Assembly: GCF_013363755.1 (NCBI RefSeq)
Contig: NZ_CP054840.1
Span: 1,915,501-1,979,500 of the forward strand
From: Comamonas antarctica
Lineage (GTDB): Bacteria; Pseudomonadota; Gammaproteobacteria; Burkholderiales; Burkholderiaceae_C
Length of the DNA stretch: 64,000 nucleotides
Direction: 5' to 3'
Below, one piece after another: positions 18,609-26,418 of this stretch (position 1 is its first letter; the number at the start of each line of letters is the position of its first letter). A program made the translations under genes and the position numbers. Below the pieces are notes generated by a model. The model was not told the DNA's origin, ran no database searches, and was given only the letters and a program-made list of their open reading frames with translations.

Positions 18609-18623
18609 GGGTGAGGGGAGGGA

Positions 18624-19319
18624 TCAGGGGCGCAGGCCGCGCAGCAGGTTGTCGATCTGCGCTTCGAGGTAGGCTTCGGGGCTGAAGGGCATGCTGGCGC
18701 AGGGCGCCGTCTCGGAGGTGTCGTCCGTGCGCGCCGGCAGGCAGCCGGCCATGGTGTTCTGCCAGAACATCAGGAACATCATGGGCGAGAGCACCAGATA
18801 GACGCCGGTGTCGAGATCCAGCGGCCGGATCTCGCCGCGCGCGATGCCGCGCTCCAGGATGCAGCGCACCAGCGCCGTGCCCGGCTGCATCACTTCCTGG
18901 TGGTAGAAGTGCGCCAGCGCCGGGAAGTTGCGCGCCTCGCTGCACATCAGCTTGGTGATGCCGGCGGCCTTGGTGCTGCCGATGCGCTCCCACCAGACCG
19001 TGTAGCAGCGGCGCAGCAAGGCCTCGCTGTCGCCCTCGAAGCTGTCGAGCTCCCGCTGCCACTCGGCAAAGCGCCCGGCGATGTTTTCCCGCACCACGGC
19101 CTTGAACAGCTCTTCCTTGCTGGGAAAGTAGAGAAACAGCGTGCCCTTGGAAACGCCGGCGCGCGCCGCGACTTCCTCGACGCGCGTGGCGGCATAGCCT
19201 TTCTCGACAAACAGGTCCAGCGCCGCAGCCAGCAACTCCCCCGGTCGGGCGTTCTTGCGGCGCGCGCGGCGTTGGGGCTCGGCGGAACCGGCGGCAGGGC
19301 TTGGAGACGGGTGGGGCAT
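18624..19319 (-). CDS. TetR/AcrR family transcriptional regulator
   Basis: This 231-residue repressor has an N-terminal basic Pro/Arg stretch, then the TetR helix-turn-helix (TRVEEVAARAGVSKGTLFLYF, read as two parts) around residues 50-70 and a ligand-binding C-terminal domain. It is first in the efflux operon and probably represses it and itself through the palindrome at 19333-19350. The open frame continues 20 residues upstream across that operator; ATG 19319 is preferred because it leaves the operator in the leader. Confidence 0.92.
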   Translation of the reverse strand: MPHPSPSPAAGSAEPQRRARRKNARPGELLAAALDLFVEKGYAATRVEEVAARAGVSKGTLFLYFPSKEELFKAVVRENIAGRFAEWQRELDSFEGDSEALLRRCYTVWWERIGSTKAAGITKLMCSEARNFPALAHFYHQEVMQPGTALVRCILERGIARGEIRPLDLDTGVYLVLSPMMFLMFWQNTMAGCLPARTDDTSETAPCASMPFSPEAYLEAQIDNLLRGLRP

Positions 19320-19332
19320 GTTAATGACTGAT

Positions 19333-19350
19333 TGGTTATTAATATAACCA
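19333..19350. promoter_or_regulatory. Palindromic operator of the TetR-RND operon
   Basis: TGGTTAT (19333-19339), a four-base TAAT spacer and ATAACCA (19344-19350) form a perfect 7-bp inverted repeat, 14 bases upstream of the TetR start and in the divergent gap toward msrA. Position and symmetry are typical for a TetR-family operator; binding is inferred. Confidence 0.8.
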
Positions 19351-19406
19351 CCGCCTTGTCGAGCGTCAATCGTGCGCATCCCCGGTCAATGGTGTACAAG
19401 GACGGA

Positions 19407-19940
19407 ATGCAAGAAACCATTTATCTCGCGGGTGGCTGCTTCTGGTGCACGGAAGCCGTCTTTGATCGCGTGCGCGGCGTGATCGATGTGCAAAGCGGCT
19501 ATGCCAACGGCCAGGTCGACAACCCCAGCTACGAGCAGATCTGCACGGGCAAGACCGGCCACGCGGAAGTCGTGCGGCTGGTGTTCGATCCGCAGGTCAT
19601 CGGCTTGCGCCAGTTGCTCGAGATATTCTTTGCCACCCACGATCCCACCACGCTCAACCGCCAGGGCAACGACGTGGGCACGCAGTACCGCAGCGGCATC
19701 TACTACGTCGATGCGCTGCAGGCGGAAGTGGCGCGCGCCGTCATTGCCGAACTGGCGCCGGAAGCCGGCGGCGACATCGTCACGGAAGTCCTGCCGCTGC
19801 AAAGCTACTGGCCCGCCGAGGACTATCACCAGGACTACTTCCGCCAGCATCCCGAGCAGGGCTACTGCGCCTTCGTGGTCAGCCCCAAGGTGCAGAAGTT
19901 CCGTAAGAGCTTCTCGGAGTGGATGAAGCCGGGAGCCTGA
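19407..19940 (+). CDS. msrA: Peptide-methionine (S)-S-oxide reductase
   Basis: This 177-residue enzyme reduces methionine-S-sulfoxide in oxidised proteins. The active-site motif GGCFWCTE is at residues 9-16 with nucleophile Cys11; YANGQVDNPSYEQICTGKTGHAE and HDPTTLNRQGNDVGTQYRS are family hallmarks (each read in part). The ATG at 19407 has AAGGA seven bases upstream and gives the standard N-terminus; an ATG at 19389 would add six residues. It is divergent from the TetR operon. A GC-rich hairpin follows directly after the stop. Confidence 0.95.
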   Translation: MQETIYLAGGCFWCTEAVFDRVRGVIDVQSGYANGQVDNPSYEQICTGKTGHAEVVRLVFDPQVIGLRQLLEIFFATHDPTTLNRQGNDVGTQYRSGIYYVDALQAEVARAVIAELAPEAGGDIVTEVLPLQSYWPAEDYHQDYFRQHPEQGYCAFVVSPKVQKFRKSFSEWMKPGA

Positions 19941-19958
19941 GCGTCCGATCTCGGACGC
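19941..19958 (+). terminator. Hairpin directly after msrA
   Basis: GCGTCCGA and TCGGACGC form a perfect 8-bp stem with a two-base loop, adjacent to the msrA stop. No run of T follows, so it may be a weak terminator or a 3' stabilising stem. Confidence 0.5.
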
Positions 19959-20002
19959 CGCAGCTTTGTGCGCTGATTGTAAGAATTGCGTCGAAATTTG
20001 GG

Positions 20003-20025
20003 CATAATGCAACGCGGTTGCGTTA
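20003..20025 (+). promoter_or_regulatory. Candidate -10 element and Zur-like operator
   Basis: A CATAAT hexamer (20003-20008) is followed at once by overlapping inverted repeats: GCAAC/GTTGC (20009-20013, 20017-20021) and AACGC/GCGTT (20011-20015, 20020-20024). The site lies about 60 bases before the Fur/Zur-like gene, where an autoregulatory operator would block transcription. The assignment to Zur is inference from the downstream genes. Confidence 0.5.
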
Positions 20026-20080
20026 GTGCGCGCATTTGAGCGTGCCTTGCAGCCGCATCCATTGCATTTCCTTCCTGCCC

Positions 20081-20542
20081 ATGCCTCTTGCCCATGCTCC
20101 CATGTCTCTGCCTGCCGGCATGCGCTCGACGCGTGCCAGCCAGGCGGTGCTGGCGCTGTTTGCTGCACAGCCCGACGCGGTGTTGAGCGAAGCAGATGTC
20201 GAGCGCAGCCTGTTGGCGCAGGGCATTGTGGTGAATCGCGTCACCGTCTACCGGCTGTTGAACAAGCTGCATGCGGGGGGCGTACTGCAGCGCAGCGTCG
20301 ATGCCGGGCGCGTGGCGCGCTACCTGCGCGCTGCGGCGGACGGGGGCACGCCGTTGCCGCGCTTCGAATGCGACGGCTGCCATCAGCAGATACGGCTTGC
20401 GGGCCATCAAGACCAGTTGCAGACCGCCTTGCAGGCGCTGCGCCAGGAACTGCAGGCCGCGGGCCATGCGGAACTGCGCCTGGATCTGGCCGTGCGCGGC
20501 CGCTGCGCGGGCTGCGCCGATCCATCCGCGCACGCTGCTTGA
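20081..20542 (+). CDS. Fur family metalloregulator, probably Zur-like
   Basis: This protein of about 153 residues has a winged-helix DNA-binding domain (RVTVYRLLNKLHAGGVLQRS) and a metal-binding C-terminal domain with two CxxC pairs, Cys97/Cys100 (FECDGCHQQ) and Cys142/Cys145 (GRCAGCADP), as in structural-zinc Fur proteins. The context is zinc: a ZnuD-like receptor and two His-containing secreted proteins follow on the same strand, so a Zur-type repressor is favoured over Fur or PerR. Starts at 20036, 20081 and 20102 are all possible and none has a clear Shine-Dalgarno. Confidence 0.75.
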   Translation: MPLAHAPMSLPAGMRSTRASQAVLALFAAQPDAVLSEADVERSLLAQGIVVNRVTVYRLLNKLHAGGVLQRSVDAGRVARYLRAAADGGTPLPRFECDGCHQQIRLAGHQDQLQTALQALRQELQAAGHAELRLDLAVRGRCAGCADPSAHAA

Positions 20543-20581
20543 CGCGGCGCCCACCGTTTTTCCTATCCTGAAAGTCCCGAC

Positions 20582-20857
20582 ATGAATCTCCCTCGCACTG
20601 TTGCCCTGATGTTTGCCGCCCTGAGCCTGTCGGTGCTGCCGCTCGCGCACGCCCATGACCATGACGGCAACGACAAGCACAGCGACAAGGAGCTCAAGGC
20701 CGATATCGAACGCCACCAGGCCATGGCCGCCGCGCACCAGGCCGCGGCGCAATGCCTGGCCGCGGGCAAGGGCCACTCGGTGTGCCTGAAGGAGTTGCAG
20801 CAAAGCTGCAAGGGCCTGGCCATCGGCAAGTATTGCGGCATGCGCCACGCGCACTAA
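20582..20857 (+). CDS. Small secreted His/Cys protein in the zinc island
   Basis: This 91-residue protein has a signal peptide that ends at AHA (residue 24), so the mature form begins HDHDGNDKHSD, a histidine-rich N-terminus. The mature part is helical, with four cysteines at 58, 68, 76 and 85 and a His-containing C-terminus (MRHAH). I do not recognise a named family. The composition and position between a Zur-like regulator and a ZnuD-like receptor suggest a periplasmic zinc-binding or zinc-delivery role. The ATG at 20582 is the only reasonable start. Confidence 0.7.
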   Translation: MNLPRTVALMFAALSLSVLPLAHAHDHDGNDKHSDKELKADIERHQAMAAAHQAAAQCLAAGKGHSVCLKELQQSCKGLAIGKYCGMRHAH

Positions 20858-20890
20858 GCCGCTTCGGATTCCTTCGCCGCCCCCGTGACG

Positions 20891-21307
20891 ATGTCTTTGC
20901 CTGTGCCTCGCCAGCGTAGCCGCGCGTCTGCGCGCCTGCTGCTGTGGTGGCTGGTGCTGGCGATGCTGATGGCGCCCGCCTTGGGGCGCATCCACCAGGT
21001 CGTGCACCCGTCCATGTGGTCCGGCGCTGCCGCATCGGGCGCCCATGCCCCGACGGCGAGCCAGGCGCATGGGCACCGCGCCGCGACGGAAGACGCCCAC
21101 TGGCTGCTGGCGCTGTTTGCGGGCCACAGCCACAGCGATTGCCAGCTGCACGATCAGCTCAATGCCTGGGCCAGCGGGCCCGCGCTGGGCCAAAACCCGC
21201 CTGCGGCCTTGCCCCAGGAACTTCCCTGCCAACTGGAAGCGCGAACCGCCTCGGCAGGTTCTGCCGCCTTTTTCGATCCGCGCGCACCGCCCGCTGTTGC
21301 CGCCTGA
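20891..21307 (+). CDS. DUF2946-like secreted or membrane-anchored protein
   Basis: This 138-residue protein has an N-terminal hydrophobic segment (ARLLLWWLVLAMLMAPALG), then GRIHQVVHPSMW, a His-containing stretch (SQAHGHRAATEDAHW), a C-x-L-H-D-Q-L-N-A motif and a second Cys (LPCQLE). The spaced His residues with two Cys resemble DUF2946 proteins, a family of unknown function. It sits 33 bases after the small His/Cys gene and before the ZnuD-like receptor; zinc or heme binding is possible. A GTG at 20885 is an alternative start. Confidence 0.6.
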   Translation: MSLPVPRQRSRASARLLLWWLVLAMLMAPALGRIHQVVHPSMWSGAAASGAHAPTASQAHGHRAATEDAHWLLALFAGHSHSDCQLHDQLNAWASGPALGQNPPAALPQELPCQLEARTASAGSAAFFDPRAPPAVAA

Positions 21308-21449
21308 TCCTTCGGCCGCCGGCCCGCCGGCGCCTGTCCTCCTGTTTCCCTGATTTTTGCGCCGGCCGTACACGTGGCCTGCGCGGCACTGCGCGTGCCC
21401 GGCCTGCTGCCTGCCGGGGCGTTGCCGTGCCTGCATTGAAAGCGTTCCC

Positions 21450-23570
21450 ATGCACCGCATCGAATCCCTCCGGGGTGATTTTTCCGCGTCCGCCACTTTG
21501 CGCGCGCCGCGCCCCACCCAGGTCGCCATGGCCTGCGCCACTCTGGCCGCCTGGGCATTTTCGGGTCTTGCCTCGGCGCAGGCCGTGGCTCCGGCCGCAA
21601 CTGAAACCACGCTGTCCGAGGTCAAGGTATCGGCCAGCGGCCTGGGCAAGTCGGGCAGCGAAATGACCACGCCCGCCAGCGTTCTCGAAGGCCAGGAACT
21701 GGTGCTGCGGCGCGAAGCCACGCTGGGCGAGACGCTGAGCGGCGAGCCCGGCATAAATTCCAGCCATTTCGGCGCGGGCGCGAGCCGGCCGATCATCCGC
21801 GGCATGGACGGCCCGCGCGTGAAGATCCTCAGCGACGGCGTCGAGCTGCACGATGCCTCGACGATCAGCCCCGACCATGCCGTCGCCAGCGAGCCCATGC
21901 TGGCCACGCAGGTCGAGGTGCTGCGCGGTCCGTCGGCGCTGATCCATGGCGGCGGCGCGATGGGCGGCGTGGTCAACATCCTGGACAACAAGATTCCGAC
22001 GGCAATTCCCGAGAAGGGCTATGAAGGCAGTGTCGAGACACGCTACGGCAGCGGCGCGCGCGAGAAGGCCGCCGCGTTCTCGCTGACCGGCGGCGCAGGG
22101 CAGGTCGCGGTGCATGCCGAAGGCATGGCGCGCGATGCCGGCGACTACCGTGTGGGCAGCGGCTGGAGCGAAGGCAAGCGCGTGGACGGCAGCTTCAACC
22201 GCACCGACACCGGCAGCCTGGGGTTGTCGTGGATCGGCAGCCAGGGCTATCTGGGTGCGGCCTACACGCGCCAGGCCTCGCGCTATGGCCTGCCGGGCCA
22301 CAGCCACGATTTCGAGGGCTGCCACACCCATGGCGACCATCTGCACTGCGGCGGCCACGACGACCACGAAGGGCACGACCATGAGCACGATCACGATCAC
22401 GACCATGACCACGGCGTGCCGGAGGTGAATCTGGTGAGCGAGCGCCTTGATGTGCGCGGCGAGCTGCGCCAACCCTTTGCCGGCGCGGCTGCGATCCGCT
22501 TCCGAGCCGGGGTCACCGATTACCGCCATGAGGAGATCGAGGAGGGCGCGGTGGCCACCACCTTCTCCAACAAGGCGCATGATGCCCGGGTCGAGCTGGA
22601 GCATCTGCCGATCGGCGGCCTGCGCGGCCTGGTCGGTTTCCAGGCCACCAACCGCAAGTTCAGCGCGGTCGGCGAGGAAGCCTATGTACAGCCCACCGAG
22701 ACCCGGCGCAACAGCCTGTTCCTGCTCGAGGAATACCGCTGGCAGGACTGGCGCTTCGAAGGGGCGCTGCGCCATGAGCGCCAGACGGCCGAAGCACTGA
22801 CGGACGGCATCACGCGCAAGCACAGCGGCACTTCGGCATCGCTCGGCGCGGTGTGGCAGCTCGCACCGGGCTATCAGCTCGCGACCTCGTTCACCCATTC
22901 CACGCGCCTGCCGACCGTGGAGGAGCTCTATGCGCGCGGCCTGCACATGGCGACCTCGACCTATGAGCGCGGCAATGCGGATCTGCAGCCCGAGAAATCC
23001 AAGGCGTGGGACCTGTCGTTTCGCAAGACCGCGGGAGCCACCACCTTCGGCGTCAGCGCCTTCCAGCATCAGGTCGACAACTACATCTACGGCCGCACGC
23101 TGGACGAACATGACGGCTTGCAATTGCTGCAATACAGCCAGGCCGATGCGCGCTTCACCGGGCTGGAAGGCCATGTGCGCCAGCGCATCAACAGCCAATG
23201 GGGCGTGACGCTGTTTGGCGACACGGTGCGGGCGCGGCTGGACAACGGCGGTGCGCTGCCGCGCATCCCGTCCGCGCGCGTGGGCCTGCGCCTCGATGCC
23301 CGCTGGAACAGCTGGCAGGGCATGGCCGAGTGGGTGCAGGTGGCCAAGCAGGACCGCGTGGCCGAGTTCGAAAGCGCGACCCCGGGTTACGGTATGTTGA
23401 ACCTGTCGGCCAGCTACCAGTTGCGCACCGGTGGCGGCACGCCCTGGCAGATCTACCTCAAGGCCAACAACCTGACCGATCGCTTGGCCTATGCCCACAC
23501 CTCGTTCATCAAATCGGCCGCGCCGCTGATGGGACGCAACATCACGGTGGGCGTGAAGGTCGATTTCTAA
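21450..23570 (+). CDS. znuD: ZnuD-like TonB-dependent outer membrane receptor
   Basis: This 706-residue outer-membrane receptor has a signal peptide (cleavage likely after ASAQ near residue 44), a plug domain (RPIIRGMDGPRVKILSDGVE, VEVLRGPSALIHGGGAMGGVVN) and a C-terminal 22-strand beta-barrel ending in Phe. An extracellular loop at about residues 285-325 holds a very His/Asp-rich run (HDHEGHDHEHDHDHDHDHG) with two Cys nearby, a feature of ZnuD-type zinc receptors. Together with the upstream Zur-like gene this suggests TonB-driven zinc uptake. The ATG at 21450 excludes a Cys-rich extension. A GCCGCA/TGCGGC hairpin without a T-run follows the stop. Confidence 0.88.
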   Translation: MHRIESLRGDFSASATLRAPRPTQVAMACATLAAWAFSGLASAQAVAPAATETTLSEVKVSASGLGKSGSEMTTPASVLEGQELVLRREATLGETLSGEPGINSSHFGAGASRPIIRGMDGPRVKILSDGVELHDASTISPDHAVASEPMLATQVEVLRGPSALIHGGGAMGGVVNILDNKIPTAIPEKGYEGSVETRYGSGAREKAAAFSLTGGAGQVAVHAEGMARDAGDYRVGSGWSEGKRVDGSFNRTDTGSLGLSWIGSQGYLGAAYTRQASRYGLPGHSHDFEGCHTHGDHLHCGGHDDHEGHDHEHDHDHDHDHGVPEVNLVSERLDVRGELRQPFAGAAAIRFRAGVTDYRHEEIEEGAVATTFSNKAHDARVELEHLPIGGLRGLVGFQATNRKFSAVGEEAYVQPTETRRNSLFLLEEYRWQDWRFEGALRHERQTAEALTDGITRKHSGTSASLGAVWQLAPGYQLATSFTHSTRLPTVEELYARGLHMATSTYERGNADLQPEKSKAWDLSFRKTAGATTFGVSAFQHQVDNYIYGRTLDEHDGLQLLQYSQADARFTGLEGHVRQRINSQWGVTLFGDTVRARLDNGGALPRIPSARVGLRLDARWNSWQGMAEWVQVAKQDRVAEFESATPGYGMLNLSASYQLRTGGGTPWQIYLKANNLTDRLAYAHTSFIKSAAPLMGRNITVGVKVDF

Positions 23571-23624
23571 GCCGCAAGCTGGTGCGGCCAAGTCGGGGAG
23601 TAGTGCCGAATTTGGTGGGTTTGC

Positions 23625-23655
23625 CGGTCATCTGTATGTATGCACAGTATGACCG
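23625..23655. promoter_or_regulatory. LexA-like box inside a longer palindrome, copy 1
   Basis: CTGTATGTATGCACAG at 23632-23647 fits the LexA consensus CTGT-N8-ACAG. It is nested in a longer symmetry, CGGTCAT (23625-23631) with ATGACCG (23649-23655), giving an almost continuous 11-bp stem with one bulge. No gene starts close by in a position that fits ordinary SOS repression, so a structural or recombination role is an alternative. Confidence 0.5.
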
Positions 23656-23787
23656 CGAACCCGGCTTAGGACCGTGTGCCTTTGCTGGTCGAGAGCCCAC
23701 ATCCCGTATGGGTCGTGGCGCAAGGTGGCGGCTGTTCATCGCTGTCTTGCGCATGAGATCAAACCTGCCGAGCCCGGAGTTCCGGCC

Positions 23788-23809
23788 AAGCTGTATGTAT
23801 TTACAGCTT
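23788..23809. promoter_or_regulatory. LexA-like box inside a palindrome, copy 2
   Basis: CTGTATGTATTTACAG at 23791-23806 again fits CTGT-N8-ACAG. It lies within a perfect 8-bp inverted repeat, AAGCTGTA and TACAGCTT, eleven bases beyond the stop of the recombinase-like gene. It shares its first ten bases with copy 1, 159 bases away. It could also act as a weak hairpin terminator for that gene. Confidence 0.5.
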
Positions 23810-23819
23810 CCGGTCCGGC

Positions 23820-24908
23820 TCAGGTGTAGCGCACCGGTTGCAGCGCATCGACACAGTGCTGCAAATGGGCCAACGCGCGCGGATGGTCGACACCGATGCG
23901 TTGCACGACCTCCGTGGGAGCAATGCCTTGATGCAGCCAGTGCACGATAGCCGTGTTGCGCACCACCTGCGGGCCCATGCGGGCCAGCGGCATGGCCTGT
24001 CCCTGGTGTGCCTGCTGGACCAGCGCAATCGTCTTCCACGCGATATGGAACAGCGCTCGGATGGTCAACGGACCGCCCTTGCGCGACTCGAACAGCGGCG
24101 CCGAGGCGTGCGCGGGCGTGCCGCCCTGGTGTCGGAACTTCATCCATGCAGCGAGCGCAGCCGCCGTGGAAGCGGGCAGGGCCAGGCAGCGGCTTTGTGC
24201 GGCGCGCTGGCCTTCGATCTGCAGGAAGCACGGCTGGCTGCCAGCCGCCAGCGTGGCCTGGCGCGCATCGCGCACTGCGCCTATCGACAGCAGGCGGATT
24301 TCCTCGGGCGCGAGCGCGAGGTCGTACAAGAGCCGTAGCACGGCCAGATCGCGCGCGCCCTGCAGGTCGTCGCTGCTGGGAAAGTAGCGCGGCAGTGCCG
24401 CCCACAGCGCTGGCGGCAGTACATGGCCCGTCGGGTCTTCGGGGGCAGGGCGCTCCATCGGGTGCAATGCCTGGACCGGGTTGCGGGCGACCCAGCCTTC
24501 GAGCAGCGCATGCGCATAGATGCGGTCGAGCAGCCGCCAGTAGCGCCGGCGCGTGACTTCGCTGATCTGGCGTTCGGGCTGGTGGTGGGCACGCTGGCCG
24601 GGGCGCAACTGCAGGAAATTCGACACATCCTCAGGCGTGGCCTCGTGCCAGGCCTTGCCGCTGGGCGGAGGAGAGGCGGGCGAGGCGGTGCGACGGGTGG
24701 CGCGCGGCGTGCGCTGCGCCGGAGCCGAAAGCCCTTGCAGCTGCTGGACCCAGGCATTCCACACCAGCGCGTAGCCACTGCCGGAATGTCCGCCGTGGGC
24801 CCAGGGCAGGGCAGTGTCTTCGACGCCCAACTCGGCACGCTGCCAATGCGCAAACACGCCAAGAGCATCGGGCCGCTGGGAGGGGGAAGTGGGTTTTGGG
24901 GGGTTCAT
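23820..24908 (-). CDS. Catalytically degenerate tyrosine-recombinase-like protein, paralogue A
   Basis: This 362-residue protein has the two-domain layout of phage/Xer integrases: an N-terminal SAM-like domain (EVTRRRYWRLLDRIYAHALL, residues 117-136) and a C-terminal domain. The catalytic positions are lost. The first Arg motif reads ALAPEEIR instead of GLRxSE, the HxLR box reads QVVRNTA (only Arg317 kept), the later His is Val, and the tyrosine position is Leu. It is clearly homologous to the gene at 61704, which has the same losses. The start at 24908 aligns the N-termini of both; a GTG at 24941 is an alternative. No function is known. Confidence 0.75.
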   Translation of the reverse strand: MNPPKPTSPSQRPDALGVFAHWQRAELGVEDTALPWAHGGHSGSGYALVWNAWVQQLQGLSAPAQRTPRATRRTASPASPPPSGKAWHEATPEDVSNFLQLRPGQRAHHQPERQISEVTRRRYWRLLDRIYAHALLEGWVARNPVQALHPMERPAPEDPTGHVLPPALWAALPRYFPSSDDLQGARDLAVLRLLYDLALAPEEIRLLSIGAVRDARQATLAAGSQPCFLQIEGQRAAQSRCLALPASTAAALAAWMKFRHQGGTPAHASAPLFESRKGGPLTIRALFHIAWKTIALVQQAHQGQAMPLARMGPQVVRNTAIVHWLHQGIAPTEVVQRIGVDHPRALAHLQHCVDALQPVRYT

Positions 24909-25191
24909 CGGGATAGCGGTAGATAGGGAATCGGCTTTCACAGGGATGCGGGCACATGGTACGGCGCAGGAAAGGCATGCAACGGGATGCGATGCCGCGC
25001 GGCGGGCGTCGGCTTACTCAAACGAGCTGTGATTCATTGTTTGAATGTAACTTACATGAATTGGGTAAGCACTAAATAAAACGTAAATGCCATATCTGAA
25101 AATATGGCTTCGCAGAAATGAAGGATTTCAGGGGAGGGGACCGGCTCCCCAGCGGGGCCCGGGCCAGGGCGGCGAAGCTTGTCCGCTGGTT
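24909..25191. promoter_or_regulatory. AT-rich leader of paralogue A with nested palindromes
   Basis: This gap is the only place from which paralogue A can be transcribed. Bases from about 25020 to 25110 are strikingly AT-rich against the GC-rich surroundings. They contain ATGTAACTTACAT (25045-25057), a perfect 13-base palindrome, and GCCATAT/ATATGGC with a six-base spacer (25089-25108). These are candidate operators or recombination-type sites. I could not place a confident sigma-70 promoter. Confidence 0.5.
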
Positions 25192-25839
25192 TCAAGGCGC
25201 AAGACGCTCCCGGATCCACTGGCCGTCTTCGAGCCGATAGCGCAGGCGGTCATGCAAGCGGCTCTTGCGTCCCTGCCAGAACTCGAAGCGCTCGGGCAGC
25301 AGGCGAAAGCCGCCCCAGTGCGGCGGCCGGGGAGGGGACAGCAGGAACTGCGCGCCATAGCGCGCGGCATTGGCCATCAGCACGCTGCGGCCCGAAATCA
25401 CCTGGCTTTGCGGGCTGGCCCAGGCGCCAATGCGCGAGTCCAGCGGCCGGCTCTGGAAATAGGCGTCGCTTTCTTCGTCAGTGACTTTCTCGACCCGGCC
25501 TTCGATACGCACCACGCGCTCGAGGTCGACCCAGTGGAATTGCAGCGCCGCAAATGGATTGCCGGCAATTTCCCGGCCCTTGCGGCTGTCGTAGTTCGTG
25601 AACCAGACGATGCCACGCTCGTCATAGCCCTTGATCAGCACGATGCGGGTGCTCGGACGCTGGTCTGCGCCCACGGTGGCCAGCGTCATCGCATTGGGTT
25701 CGGGCACCTGCGCATTCACCGCCTCTTGCAGCCACTGGTCGAACTGCTGCATCGGATTGGCGTGCGAAGCATCTTCGCTGAGCTCTGCGCGCTCGTAGCT
25801 TTTGCGCAGATCGGCAATGGAGGTGGAGATTTGGCTCAT
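25192..25839 (-). CDS. pdxH: Pyridoxamine 5'-phosphate oxidase
   Basis: This 215-residue FMN enzyme makes pyridoxal phosphate from pyridoxine or pyridoxamine phosphate. Family landmarks are [14 protein letters not shown] (here [13 protein letters not shown]), [19 protein letters not shown] (FMN and substrate site), SRKGREI, the QSQVISGRS segment and the C-terminal [12 protein letters not shown] with RLEDGQW. ATG 25839 follows a GGGGG stretch; a start at 25854 would add five residues. It is a single gene, with gloA upstream on the same strand about 110 bases away. Confidence 0.96.
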   Translation of the reverse strand: MSQISTSIADLRKSYERAELSEDASHANPMQQFDQWLQEAVNAQVPEPNAMTLATVGADQRPSTRIVLIKGYDERGIVWFTNYDSRKGREIAGNPFAALQFHWVDLERVVRIEGRVEKVTDEESDAYFQSRPLDSRIGAWASPQSQVISGRSVLMANAARYGAQFLLSPPRPPHWGGFRLLPERFEFWQGRKSRLHDRLRYRLEDGQWIRERLAP

Positions 25840-25947
25840 GCCCCCATTGTGCATGGAGCAAACCTGGCCGGCTGCATGCCGGTGGCGTAATTCCGTACGC
25901 GCAAGCGTGCGGGCGGCCTGCCCGCACTGCCCCTGGCGACGCGCTCG

Positions 25948-26373
25948 TCAGGCCGAACGCAGCGGGTCGGCATTCGCGCCGCGGCGCGAGTTTTCCTGGA
26001 TCAATTCGATCTTGTAGCCGTCGGGATCGGTCACGAAGGCAATCACCGTGCTGCCGCCCTTGACCGGGCCGGCTTCGCGCGTGACGTTGCCGCCGGCGGC
26101 CTTGATCTTCTCGCAGGCCGCATACGCATCGGGCACGCCCAGCGCCACATGGCCGTAGGCCGTGCCCAGATCGTAGCTTTCGGTGCCCCAGTTGTAGGTC
26201 AGCTCGATCTCGGCCTGGCCGGGATTGCCGCCCTCGAAGCCCAGGAAGGCCAGCGAGTACTTGTACTCCGCGTTCTCGGACTGGCGCAGCAGTTGCATGC
26301 CCAGCACCTGGGTGTAGAAATCAATCGAGCGTTGAAGGTTGCCAACGCGCAGCATCGTGTGGAGGAATCTCAT
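25948..26373 (-). CDS. gloA: Lactoylglutathione lyase (glyoxalase I)
   Basis: This 141-residue metalloenzyme of the VOC fold converts the methylglyoxal-glutathione hemithioacetal to S-lactoylglutathione. All four metal ligands are in place: His5 (RFLHTML), Glu57 (AEIELT), His75 (YGHVALG) and Glu123 (YKIELIQ), the short nickel-type form. [18 protein letters not shown] and the DPDGYKIEL ending are family hallmarks. The C-terminal [14 protein letters not shown] tail is not conserved. It is probably expressed alone. Confidence 0.96.
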   Translation of the reverse strand: MRFLHTMLRVGNLQRSIDFYTQVLGMQLLRQSENAEYKYSLAFLGFEGGNPGQAEIELTYNWGTESYDLGTAYGHVALGVPDAYAACEKIKAAGGNVTREAGPVKGGSTVIAFVTDPDGYKIELIQENSRRGANADPLRSA

Positions 26374-26418
26374 GCGCTCGATTGTGCCGCGAGATAAAGC
26401 CCTGCGCAGCAGCTTGCA

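Larger units (their letters stand above)
23571..23819. other. Gene-free gap between znuD and the recombinase-like gene
   Basis: These 249 bases hold no convincing gene. They contain a short hairpin after znuD (23571-23588) and two palindromes that share CTGTATGTAT, listed separately. Open frames crossing the gap are continuations of shadow frames from both neighbours. Confidence 0.7.

Noticed and set aside
14259..18614. A 1451-residue open frame on the plus strand
   Set aside because: It is antisense to the RND permease and adaptor genes, is His/Arg/Ala/Gln-rich with no domain, and follows from GC-rich third positions of the real genes.
23632..23806. The shared CTGTATGTAT copies as attL/attR of an integrated element
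   Set aside because: Only 159 bases lie between them, with no cargo, and the shared core is ten bases. A binding-site reading is more economical.
23198..23950. A 250-residue frame that crosses the gap with the two LexA-like boxes
   Set aside because: It begins inside znuD in another frame and ends inside the recombinase-like gene; composition is that of a shadow.
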